DNA of 41,131 nt from an uncultured Mycoplasma sp. (GTDB lineage: Bacteria; Bacillota_I; Bacilli_A; Mycoplasmatales; Metamycoplasmataceae), in assembly GCA_949288045.1 (NCBI GenBank), contig CASEIC010000024.1, positions 1-41,131 on the forward strand. Reading direction: 5' to 3'. The notes under the pieces were generated by a model, which did not search any database, had not been told where the DNA came from, and saw nothing but the letters and a program-made list of their open reading frames with translations. The position numbers and the translations under genes were made by a program. Shown here piece after piece: positions 1 through 7,887 of this stretch (within the stretch, counting starts at the first letter, position 1; each line of letters starts with the position of its first letter).

Positions 1-704
1 TTATTTGATTTTTCATAATTTTCTATGTTTTGATTAAATAAATCAATAGAATTAATTGGAGAAGAATAATTATTATTTTTATCTATTATAGCAATAGATT
101 TTTTTTGAGAATTGATGTCATAACCTTCTGAAGTGTCTGAATTACTATAATATTCAGTATCTAAATATAATGTTAAATCCTCTTTATTTCTAAAATACAT
201 ACCATTAAAATAATATGCATCATGGATTGATAAATATGAATCTTTTGCCTCTTTTTCAGTTTTAAACATTGAATTGTTCTTACCTCTATAAATTATTTTT
301 TTATTTGGATTATTAAAATATATTTTTGATAATGTTGTTGGAGTTAAACCATATTTTTCATCGGAAGTAATATTGATATTTGAAGTAATTCCTGAATATT
401 TTTTAATTTCATTAGTTAAAAAATTTCTTAAATCCTTTGGATTGCTAAAATAAATTAACTCATTATTTTTTGTGATAGATCATTTATTTCTATTTTCAAC
501 AAAAGAAATGGAATTAAATAAATTGTCTTCTACATAATTAGAAATTTCTGCATAACTATTAAAAACTCTTTCATTGTAATAATATTTTTTTGATGATAAT
601 GATTGATTTATATTAATCATAGATAATGAAACAGAACCAATAGTTATTCCTGCTATTGAAATGAAACCAATTATTGCAATTTTACTTTTGCTTTTTTTAG
701 TCAC
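1..704 (-). CDS. Membrane-anchored hypothetical surface protein (3' end outside window)
   Basis: The reading frame starts at a GTG (702-704), with AAGGAA about five bases upstream as ribosome site, and stays open to the window edge when TGA is Trp; at least 234 residues are visible. Residues 8-30 form one hydrophobic segment (KIAIIGFISIAGITIG) after a Lys-rich start, so it is a signal anchor or uncleaved signal peptide. No lipobox Cys follows it. The rest is polar, rich in Asn, Tyr, Ser and Lys, and should lie outside the cell. I recognise no domain. It is divergent from the ROK kinase, with a perfect palindrome between them. Surface or adhesin role is inference from topology only. Confidence 0.75.
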
Positions 705-738
705 AATGTTCCTTGAATTAATTCGTTTTAGTCAATTT

Positions 739-760
739 ATTACATAATACATTATGTAAT
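739..760. promoter_or_regulatory. 22-bp operator-like palindrome between divergent genes
   Basis: ATTACATAAT (739-748) and ATTATGTAAT (751-760) are perfect 10-bp inverted repeats separated by two bases. They lie about 35 bp before the GTG of the leftward surface gene and about 43 bp before the -10 box (TATAAT, 803-808) of the ROK kinase gene. There is no T-run next to it, so an operator is more likely than a terminator. Which gene it controls is unknown. Confidence 0.5.
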
Positions 761-834
761 ACATAATTATTTTATCATAATTTATTTTTAAACAATTTGC
801 ATTATAATTATTGTTAATTATTTGGGAGCAATTT

Positions 835-1707
835 ATGAAAAAATACTTAGTGTTTGATATAGGTGGAACATTTGTAAAATGAGCTATTGTAGATGAAAAA
901 TATAAGATAATTGAAAATGCTAAATGACGTTTTGAAGGTAAAACTGAAGGTAAAACTGTTTTAGTTAGAAAAATGGGCGAAAAAGTTCAAGAGATTGAAG
1001 CTAAAGAAAAAATTGCCGCAATTGGTATTTCAACTGCTGGTATTGTTGATCCAAAAACATTTAAACTTGTTGGAGAAAGTTTTAATATCAAAGGGATGTC
1101 GGGATGCGATTTTGCAAGAGAACTTAAAAAATATACAAAAGCAAAAGTATATGTTGAAAATGATGCTAATGCTGCTGTAATGGGTGAGTCTACATCAAAA
1201 CAATTATCAAAATATAAAAATTTATTAATGATTACACTTGGAACAGGTATTGGAGCTGGTGTAATTATTAATGGTAACATTTATCGCGGTGGTTCAGGAA
1301 TGGCGGGAGAAATTGGACACCAATTGTACAATGGAGAACGTTGAGAATATTTTTATTCAGCAATTGGTCTTTTAAGATTAGTTAAAGAAAGAAATGGTGT
1401 TGAAATGTCAACATATGAAATTCTTGAATCTAAAGATAAAAAAATTAAAGCAACTCTTGATGCATGATATACAGGTATAGCTCATGTACTAGCAAGTATT
1501 AATACAGTTATGAATTTTGAAGCATTGGTTATTGGTGGTGGAATAAGTGAATCACCATTGTTTGATCTTAAATTAATTGATAAAAAAATTAAGGAACATT
1601 TACCTCAAAAGCAATTTCATGGTACATATAAATTGTATAGAGCAACAATGGGTAACAATGCTGCTGTTTTAGGTATGGCAAAAGTTATTAACACTGCTAA
1701 AAAATAA
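835..1707 (+). CDS. ROK-family sugar kinase
   Basis: A 290-residue cytoplasmic kinase of the ROK branch of the ASKHA fold, which transfers phosphate from ATP to a hexose or amino sugar. Seen: the phosphate-1 motif DIGGTFVKW near residue 8, VENDANAA with the catalytic Asp, LGTGIGAGVI (phosphate-2) and EIGH, followed by VIGGGISES near the C-terminus. The Cys cluster of zinc-binding ROK glucokinases, normally just after the EIGH-type His, is absent; the sequence there is QLYNGERWEYFYSAIG. Non-zinc ROK enzymes exist, for example in the beta-glucoside kinase branch, so substrate is uncertain (glucose, ManNAc or a beta-glucoside). The start has GGGAG six bases upstream and TATAAT at 803-808, a normal leadered promoter. 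Confidence 0.85.
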
Positions 1708-1721
1708 CAATTAATTTAATA

Positions 1722-1727
1722 TATAAT
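1722..1727 (+). promoter_or_regulatory. -10 box nine bases before ATG (leaderless-type promoter)
   Basis: TATAAT ends nine bases before the ATG at 1737, and no Shine-Dalgarno lies between. Transcription would start about three bases before the ATG. Confidence 0.5.
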
Positions 1728-1736
1728 TAGATAACT

Positions 1737-2264
1737 ATGGATAGTTGAGTAACTTGATTAATTTTTGGTTTATTAATTGCAGCGCTTGTTGGTTTTTTAC
1801 TATTTACATTTATTAAGGACAAAAGAAAAAATAGAAAGATAACTGAAAAAAGAATTGAGTTAAGAAGAGCTACTGTTAAAACTTCGAAAGAACTTGCAAT
1901 AAGAATTTATACATTAATTAGATTAAATGAAGATTTTATAAAAGAGGTAAAACCTGGGTCATCAAAAATAAAAATGAAAAACGTTACAACAACATGTAGA
2001 AATTTTTTAAAAGATATTTACGATTCTAAAGCTTTTAAAGTTATCTACATAGAATCAGATGAAGCAGATCCTGATTATGCTATAAATTTAAAAAAGTTAA
2101 TTGATACAAATTCAAATTTATGATCTAAATATTGTTTAAATGAAATTAAGTATTTTGAAAATTTTCATGATGAATTAAAAAATGATGAAAAATTTGATGA
2201 ACTTGTAAAAGAATCTGAAAAACTAATTAAAGAAGCATTTGATGAAGAGGTAAAAAGAAAATAA
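1737..2264 (+). CDS. Membrane-anchored protein of unknown function
   Basis: 175 residues. One N-terminal transmembrane helix (residues 5-26, VTWLIFGLLIAALVGFLLF) is followed by a basic stop-transfer stretch (KDKRKNRK) and a mostly helical charged domain, so the body should be cytoplasmic. No family recognised. Its TAA overlaps the ATG of pgsA (TAATG), so the two are translationally coupled; this suggests an envelope-related role but does not prove it. Start chosen because it is the first ATG after the -10 box and begins just before the membrane helix. Confidence 0.75.
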
Positions 2265-2878
2265 TGACATTACCAAATAAGTTGACATTATTTAGAATAT
2301 TTCTTGTTATTCCATTAATAACACTTTTTTGTGTTTTTATTTGATATGTTTTATGTATTCAAAATCCTAGTGGATTTGACAATGTAACCACTAAAACAAA
2401 TTCTCAATATTTTTTATATGCTATTGGATCACTTTTTATTGTTTCAATGATAACTGATTTTTTTGATGGTTATTTAGCTCGCAAAAATAACCAAGTTACT
2501 ATATTTGGAAAATTATTTGACCCATTAGCTGATAAAATCATTATTACAACAACATTAATTTTTCTTGCTATTTTCAATTACACATACATAATTCTTGTAA
2601 TTATTTTTGTAATTAGAGATTTAATTGTTGATGGTTCAAGAAATTTAGCAGCTTCAAATGGATTAAAAGTAGAGGCTTCCATATTTGGAAAATTAAAAAC
2701 TTTATTTCAATCAATAGCTATTCCTATAATAATTTTTTTAACACCAGTTGTTGATAATAATATATGATGACAATTGTTTTTATTAAATGTTCCAATGATT
2801 ATAGCTACATTAATGTCTATAATTTCTGGTATTCTTTATTTTAAACAAATTTGACCAATTGTAAAGAGAGATAAATAA
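2264..2878 (+). CDS. pgsA: CDP-diacylglycerol-glycerol-3-phosphate 3-phosphatidyltransferase
   Basis: Integral membrane enzyme of 204 residues that makes phosphatidylglycerol phosphate from CDP-diacylglycerol and glycerol-3-phosphate, the committed step to phosphatidylglycerol and cardiolipin. The CDP-alcohol phosphotransferase signature DGxxARx8GxxxDxxxD is complete at residues 68-90 (DGYLAR, then GKLFDPLAD). The N-terminus MTLPNKLTLFRIFLVIP is typical of PgsA. About five or six hydrophobic helices are visible, with an extra loop at residues 30-50 compared with short family members. ATG overlaps the stop of the preceding gene; the next gene starts one base after its stop. Confidence 0.93.
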
Positions 2879-2879
2879 G

Positions 2880-3812
2880 ATGAAACCCAAAATAACAGTA
2901 ATTATTCCTTCATATAATGTAGAAACATTAATAATGGATGCTTTAGATTCTATTTATGAACAAGGAATTTCAAAAGACCAATACGAAGTCTTAATTATTG
3001 ATGATGGTTCTAAAGATAAAACAAGAAATGTAGTTAATGATTGAATTAATGAGAAGAAAGTAGATAACTTCAAATATTATATTAAACAAAATGGAAATTG
3101 AGGTTCAGTCATTAATTATGCAAAAAACAATAATCTAATAAATGGTGAATACGTAACAATTTTAGATGCTGATGATATGTTTGCCAAAAATTGTTTTTCT
3201 TCATTCATTGAAAAAATGGATAAAAATTATGATTTAATATTTTCAAATTTTTATCGTAAAAGAATGGATAGTTTGATAAAAACAAAAGTTATGTTTTCTA
3301 AATCAAAAGAAGTTGAAATTAAAAAATCTTTTACAGCTTGATCAATTCCTTTGTGTAAGTTTTTCAAAACAGAATTATTCTTAAAGCAAAATGATTTAAG
3401 AGAAGGTGTTTCTTATCAAGATCAAATACTTTTCCATTATTTTGTTTCACAATGTAAATCAATATATTTTATTGATGATTATTTAGGAATTTACTTTGAA
3501 AATAGAGAAGGTTCTTCCACTGCTCAAGCATGAAACGAAAATAGAATTAATTTATGATGTTCAAACATGAATAAGTTATTAGAACTTAAAAACAATTCAG
3601 TAACTGCATATGTTATGATGATGATTCATCATTGTTACAAAAATTCTCCATATCAATTTAGACATCTAGTTAAAGTAAATTCTAAATATGTAAAATTATT
3701 TAAAAAGGCAAAATTTTACTGATTACAACCCGGAGTAAGAATGCTTGCAAAAATGATTTTTACAATTGGAGTTTTTAAAATAATTCAAAATAGTAAAAAA
3801 GACAATAATTAA
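2880..3812 (+). CDS. Family 2 glycosyltransferase
   Basis: 310 residues with a GT-A fold start: ITVIIPSYNVE (residues 5-15), DDGSKD (41-46) for nucleotide binding and LDADD (95-99) as the metal-binding DXD-type motif. No transmembrane span is obvious, though the C-terminus (LAKMIFTIGVFKII) is hydrophobic and could bind the membrane. Directly behind pgsA, it may glycosylate a lipid acceptor, as mollicute family 2 enzymes making glycoglycerolipids do, or surface polysaccharide or protein; the acceptor cannot be read from sequence. Its 3' end overlaps the convergent coiled-coil gene by four bases. Confidence 0.85.
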
Positions 3813-4255
3813 TCTTCATCTTCTTCAATAGATAATTTATGCAATTGATTATTATTTTCTTTTTCTAAAAGAGCAATTTCCCTATTTTGATCATCAATTT
3901 TTTTCGAAATTTGCATAATTGTATACATTTCATTCATTTTTGTATTCATTTCGCTTTTATATCTTTGTTCATTTGTTAGTATTTGATTTTTCAAAATATT
4001 TGTTTCATTTTGTAAATATTGTGTAGCTGTTGCATAAGAAGTTAGTTCATTTTTTAACATTTCATTTTCATTTGTTAAAAAATTAACTGTTTCTTGAAGT
4101 TTATTATTTTTTTCTATTAAATCAGTAATTTGTTTTTCTTTTTCATTTAGTAACTCAATGTGTTCATGTGATTTATCTTCAATTTCATTTAATAGTTTTT
4201 CCATTTCCATTTCATCATGAATGTTTAAATTTGATAATCTTGTTCTAAATGACAT
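3809..4255 (-). CDS. Coiled-coil protein of unknown function
   Basis: 148 residues, almost wholly heptad-like helix from about residue 15 to 135 (long runs of Glu, Lys, Asn, Leu, Ile), ending in an acidic tail EEDED. Begins MSFRTRLSNLNIHDE. A TTG four codons upstream is in frame but falls in the GGAGGAG ribosome site, so the ATG at 4253-4255 is the start. The promoter is an extended -10: on the minus strand TGT precedes TATAAT (4288-4293). A scaffold or DivIVA/GpsB-like role is conceivable from the coiled coil, but no signature of those families is visible. Confidence 0.75.
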   Translation of the reverse strand: MSFRTRLSNLNIHDEMEMEKLLNEIEDKSHEHIELLNEKEKQITDLIEKNNKLQETVNFLTNENEMLKNELTSYATATQYLQNETNILKNQILTNEQRYKSEMNTKMNEMYTIMQISKKIDDQNREIALLEKENNNQLHKLSIEEDED

Positions 4256-4287
4256 AAACTCCTCCAACTAAGTTAAGTAATGTTAAT

Positions 4288-4293
4288 ATTATA
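4288..4293 (-). promoter_or_regulatory. Extended -10 promoter of the coiled-coil gene
   Basis: Minus-strand TATAAT preceded by TGT (TGn element). It leaves a leader of about 25 bases that contains GGAGG, the strong ribosome site for the start at 4255. Confidence 0.5.
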
Positions 4294-4334
4294 ACATACA
4301 TTCAACTTTTTTGTTTGATTTTGCTTTTTTGTTG

Positions 4335-4340
4335 TACTAT
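4335..4340 (+). promoter_or_regulatory. -10-like box ten bases before apt ATG
   Basis: TACTAT lies ten bases before the apt ATG, and the gap (all T and G) holds no ribosome site. Another candidate leaderless arrangement. Confidence 0.35.
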
Positions 4341-4350
4341 TTGTTTTGTT

Positions 4351-4857
4351 ATGGACTTAAAAAAATATATTGATAATGTTCAGGATTTTCCTGAAAAAGG
4401 TATTGAGTTTAAAGATATTTCTCCATTGTTAGCAAATGGGAAAGCACTTAACTATACAGTTAGACAAATGGCAAAATATGCAAAAGGTGCTGATGTAATT
4501 GTTGGTCCTGATGCTAGAGGATTTTTATTTGGAACCCCTGTTGCAGCTAAATTAAAAAAACCATTTGTTATGGTTAGAAAAGCGAAAAAATTACCAGGTA
4601 AAGTAATTAGAAAAGAATATAAATATGAATATTCATCAAATGTATTAGAAATGCAAAAAAATAGAATTTTTCCTGGTCAAAAAGTGGTTGTTATTGATGA
4701 TATATTAGCAACCGGTGGAACTACAAAAGCAATTATTGATTTGGTAGAATCACAAGGAGCAAAAGTTTTAAAGGTTATCTTTTTGATGGAATTAACCAAA
4801 TTAAAAGGTTTGGATAAGTATCATGGTATAGAAGTTGTTTCATTAATTAAGATGTAA
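4351..4857 (+). CDS. apt: Adenine phosphoribosyltransferase
   Basis: 168 residues; converts adenine and PRPP to AMP, a purine salvage step. Seen: PDARGFLFG and KPFVMVRKAKKLPG of the APRT family, and the PRPP-binding loop VVIDDILATGGTT. An in-frame codon at 4315 would add 12 hydrophobic residues unlike any APRT, so I place the start at MDLKKYIDNVQDFPEKG, the usual APRT N-terminus. No Shine-Dalgarno precedes it. The 3' end overlaps rpiB, which is read from the other strand, by 15 bases. Confidence 0.93.
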   Translation: MDLKKYIDNVQDFPEKGIEFKDISPLLANGKALNYTVRQMAKYAKGADVIVGPDARGFLFGTPVAAKLKKPFVMVRKAKKLPGKVIRKEYKYEYSSNVLEMQKNRIFPGQKVVVIDDILATGGTTKAIIDLVESQGAKVLKVIFLMELTKLKGLDKYHGIEVVSLIKM

Positions 4858-5346
4858 ATTTAAGTTAACGTTTTTTAATAAACTATTCATTTTTCTTGAT
4901 GTGCTTATTGTTAATTGCAATGACTTTGTTAACTCTGTTTGTATATTTTCTTCATTTATTAAATAATTAGTAGACATTCAAGTTTTTACTATTTCTGTAG
5001 CAATAGCAGAACCTATAACTTTCCCTCCTAAACATAAAACATTTGTGTTTGAATGAGATCTTGCAAGTGAAGCTACAAATGGGTCTTGAGCAATAGCTGC
5101 ATAAACTCCATAAATTTTATTAGCTATCATTGCAGAACCATAACCTACACCATCAACAAATATTCCTCTATCAACTTCGCCTTTACTTACAGCTAATGAT
5201 GCTGGATAAACAAAGTCTGGTAAATCACAACTTTGATTATTAAATGGACCAAAATCAATAGTTTCATGCCCCATTGATTCTAGTTGTTTTTTGATTTCTT
5301 CTTTTAGTTCAAAGCCTGCATGATCTCCTGCTAACGCAATTTTCAT
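4843..5346 (-). CDS. rpiB: Ribose-5-phosphate isomerase B family protein
   Basis: 167 residues; interconverts ribose-5-phosphate and ribulose-5-phosphate in the non-oxidative pentose phosphate pathway. N-terminus MKIALAGDHAGFELK, DFG, DLPDFVYP, and RSHSNTNVLCLGGKVIG are RpiB/LacAB landmarks. In the usual active-site segment GIxxCGTGxG this protein reads GIFVDGVGYGSAM: the catalytic Cys position is Asp and GTG is GVG, so activity should be tested. One in-frame TGA (4978) is Trp; reading through gives a C-terminal tail that runs 15 bases into apt. AGAGG precedes the ATG. The SHOCT-domain gene ends 11 bases upstream, so they form an operon. Confidence 0.85.
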
Positions 5347-5357
5347 ATCTAACCTCT

Positions 5358-5774
5358 TTATTTTTTACTTAATATAATTTTCTTTTTTTCTTCGAATTCT
5401 TTATCATTAATTATTTTGTTTTCAAGAAGTTTTTCCAAGGCTTTAATTTCATCATTTTCACTTATTGATTCATTATTATCTTTAGAAATGTTGGCAATTA
5501 TTACATTATCATCATTTTCAAATTCATAAGTATTCATAGAAGGTTGATGAAAAGGATTTCCTTCCATTTTTAAAACGGTTGTATTTAATAATGAGTTTTC
5601 TTTTTTGTTGTTATCTTTTTCTTGTCTTTTAGAAATTTCATCTGCAATTGTCTTTTTATCTTCATCTGAAATTTTTTCATCTACTTCGTATGGAATTTCT
5701 AAAGTATCAGTTCATTCTATTTGTTTTGTTTTTTTGTTTACTTTTTTAACTTCTACATTTATCTTTTGTTCCAT
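5358..5774 (-). CDS. Charged protein with C-terminal SHOCT domain
   Basis: 138 residues. The frame reads through one TGA (Trp) from ATG at 5772-5774, with AAGGTG as ribosome site and minus-strand TATAAT at 5795-5800. The first 80 residues are hydrophilic and Lys/Glu rich. The last 30 (IKALEKLLENKIINDKEFEE and KKKIILSKK) match the SHOCT short C-terminal domain, a Leu/Ile-Phe helix pair found at the ends of many bacterial proteins and thought to mediate oligomerisation. No enzymatic domain. It is cotranscribed with rpiB; the link in function is unknown. Confidence 0.8.
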
Positions 5775-5867
5775 GATTTTCACCTTGCTAAATAATTATA
5801 TATTTAAATTTACTTTTTTCTTTTTTGACTTATAATAAAACTTATAAACACAAAACAAGGAGAAAAT

Positions 5868-7367
5868 ATGAAAAAACCAGTAGTATTATGTGTTATTGAT
5901 GGATTAGGTTTAAGAGATGAAGTTCAAGGGAATGGTTTTAAACAAGCAAACACTCCAACATTTGATGAATTTTTTAAAAATTATCCAAACTCAATTATCC
6001 AAGCTTCGGGAGAATATGTAGGACTACCTGCAGGTCAAATGGGAAACTCAGAAGTTGGTCATTTAAATATAGGTGCAGGAGAAATTGTTTACACAGGTTT
6101 ATCATTAATTGGTAAAGAAATTAAAGATGGTAAATTTAAAACAAACAAATATTTTAAAGAAGCTTTTGATGACGTTAAACAAAACAAAGGAACATTACAT
6201 ATAATGGGATTATTATCACCTGGTGGTGTTCATTCATTAGAAGAGCATTTATTTTTATTAATCGATGCAGCTCATGAAGCAGGAGTTGAAAATGTTTCAG
6301 TTCATGTATTTGGAGATGGGCGTGATGTTGCTCCTAAATCAATTTTAACTTCAATGGAAAAATTAGAAGCGCAACTTAAAAAATATAATTATAATTTAGC
6401 CTCAATTGCTGGAAGGTTTTATGCAATGGATAGAGATAAAATGTTTGACAGAGTTGAAAAATCATATCAAGCAATTCTTGGTAAAGCAGAAAACACTTTT
6501 ACATCAGGTGTTGATTATGTAAATAAACAATACTCAGAGAACATTACAGATGAGTTCTTAGTACCAGCAATTAATCCAAATGCTAAATTTGTTAAAGATG
6601 GAGATTCAATTATTTTCTTTAACTTTAGACCAGATAGAGCAAGACAGCTAACACATTTATTTATTGGTTCAAATGTTTATGAAGCAAAACCTTCAACTCC
6701 AGTTAAAATTAACAAGTTTGTGTCAATGATGAAATATGAAGGATTAGATACAATTGTTGCTTACTCAGAAATGGAAGTTAAAAATCCTATTGGTAAAGTA
6801 ATTTCAGAAGCAGGATTAAAACAATTAAGATTAGCTGAAACACAAAAATATGCACATGTTACATTCTTTATGGATGGTGGCGCAGATGTTATGTATAAAA
6901 ATATGGATAAAAAAATGATTGATTCATTAAAAATTGAATCATATGCTGATGCCCCTCATATGTCAGCTGAAGGTATTACAGATTACTTAATTGAAAATGG
7001 TGCTAAATATGATTTAGTTATCATGAACTTTGCTAACCCAGATATGGTTGGACATACAGGTAATCTAAAATCTACAATTGAAGCTGTATCATTTTTAGAC
7101 AAACAAATTAAAAGAATTAAAGATTGAATCGAATCAATTGGTGGAACATTATTCATTACAGCAGATCATGGTAATGCTGAAATTACAGAAGATAAAGATG
7201 GTAACCCAGCTACAAAACATACATCATCTCCTGTAATGTTAATCACAACAGATAAATCTTTAAAATTAAAAGATGGTAAATTAGCTAATATTGCTCCAAC
7301 AATATTAGATTATATGGGTATTAAAAAACCAGCTTCAATGAATGAAGATTCATTGTTAGATAAATAA
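5868..7367 (+). CDS. gpmI: 2,3-bisphosphoglycerate-independent phosphoglycerate mutase
   Basis: 499 residues, the usual iPGM length; cytoplasmic glycolytic enzyme interconverting 3- and 2-phosphoglycerate with Mn ions. Alkaline-phosphatase fold landmarks: DGLGLRD at 11, catalytic Ser in MGNSEVGHLNIGAG (about residues 59-72), DGRDVAP, RPDRARQL, ADHGNAE and HTSSPV for metal binding. One in-frame TGA (Trp) in the C-terminal part. Promoter TATAAT at 5831-5836, AAGGAG six bases before ATG. The stop is three bases before the GIY-YIG gene. Confidence 0.96.
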
Positions 7368-7370
7368 TTT

Positions 7371-7850
7371 ATGGATTCAATTTGATTAATTCCTATCATT
7401 TTAGTTCTAATAATGCTTGCAATGTTTGCAGGCATGTTCTTTTTGATATATAAAAAAAGAAATAAAGTATTAGCAGATGTAGAAAATAAATTAAATACAA
7501 GTGAAGTGTTTACTATTAATTCATTTATTGATATGTATGAAAATATCAAAAGAAATAACATTAGATTAAATGATGTGGATAAACCTGGTGTTTATGTAAT
7601 TTTAAATAAAACAAAAAATATGAATTATGTAGGACAATCTAAAAGAGTATTACAAAGAATAAATCAACATATCACTGGAAAAGGTAATGGTGATGTATAT
7701 GCTGATTTTAAATATGGCGATGATTTCGAAGTGTTTGTTATAAAATGTGATGAATCAGAACTTGATATTGTAGAAAAAAATTTAATTAAAAAATATGAAG
7801 CATTTTCTAAAGGATACAATAGAAATAGAGGTGTGGGTAGATTTTTTTAG
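7371..7850 (+). CDS. Membrane-anchored GIY-YIG nuclease-like protein
   Basis: 159 residues. Residues 4-27 are a transmembrane helix (IWLIPIILVLIMLAMFAGMFF) followed by KKRNK, so the rest should face the cytoplasm. Residues 71-155 are a GIY-YIG domain: GVY (73-75), ten residues, YVG (86-88), QSKRVLQRINQH with the conserved Arg at 92 or 96, the metal-binding Glu in VEKNLIKKYEA (E135), and the Asn-rich end YNRNRG. All classical catalytic positions appear present, so it could be an active single-strand or structure-selective nuclease. It starts three bases after gpmI, with no ribosome site of its own, so it is probably coupled to it. Its job at the membrane is unknown. Confidence 0.8.
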
Positions 7851-7863
7851 TAAAAGAATTTAA

Positions 7864-7887
7864 AATCATTATCAAATTCTAATGATT
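7864..7887. terminator. Hairpin between convergent genes
   Basis: AATCATTA and TAATGATT form a perfect 8-bp stem with an 8-base loop, overlapping the stop codon of the leftward surface gene. T-rich sequence follows on the minus strand; T-run on the plus strand is poor. Probably a weak bidirectional terminator. Confidence 0.45.

Noticed and set aside
4315-4350. Upstream start for apt
   Set aside because: Adds a Cys- and Phe-rich segment not found in APRT; the ATG at 4351 matches the family N-terminus.
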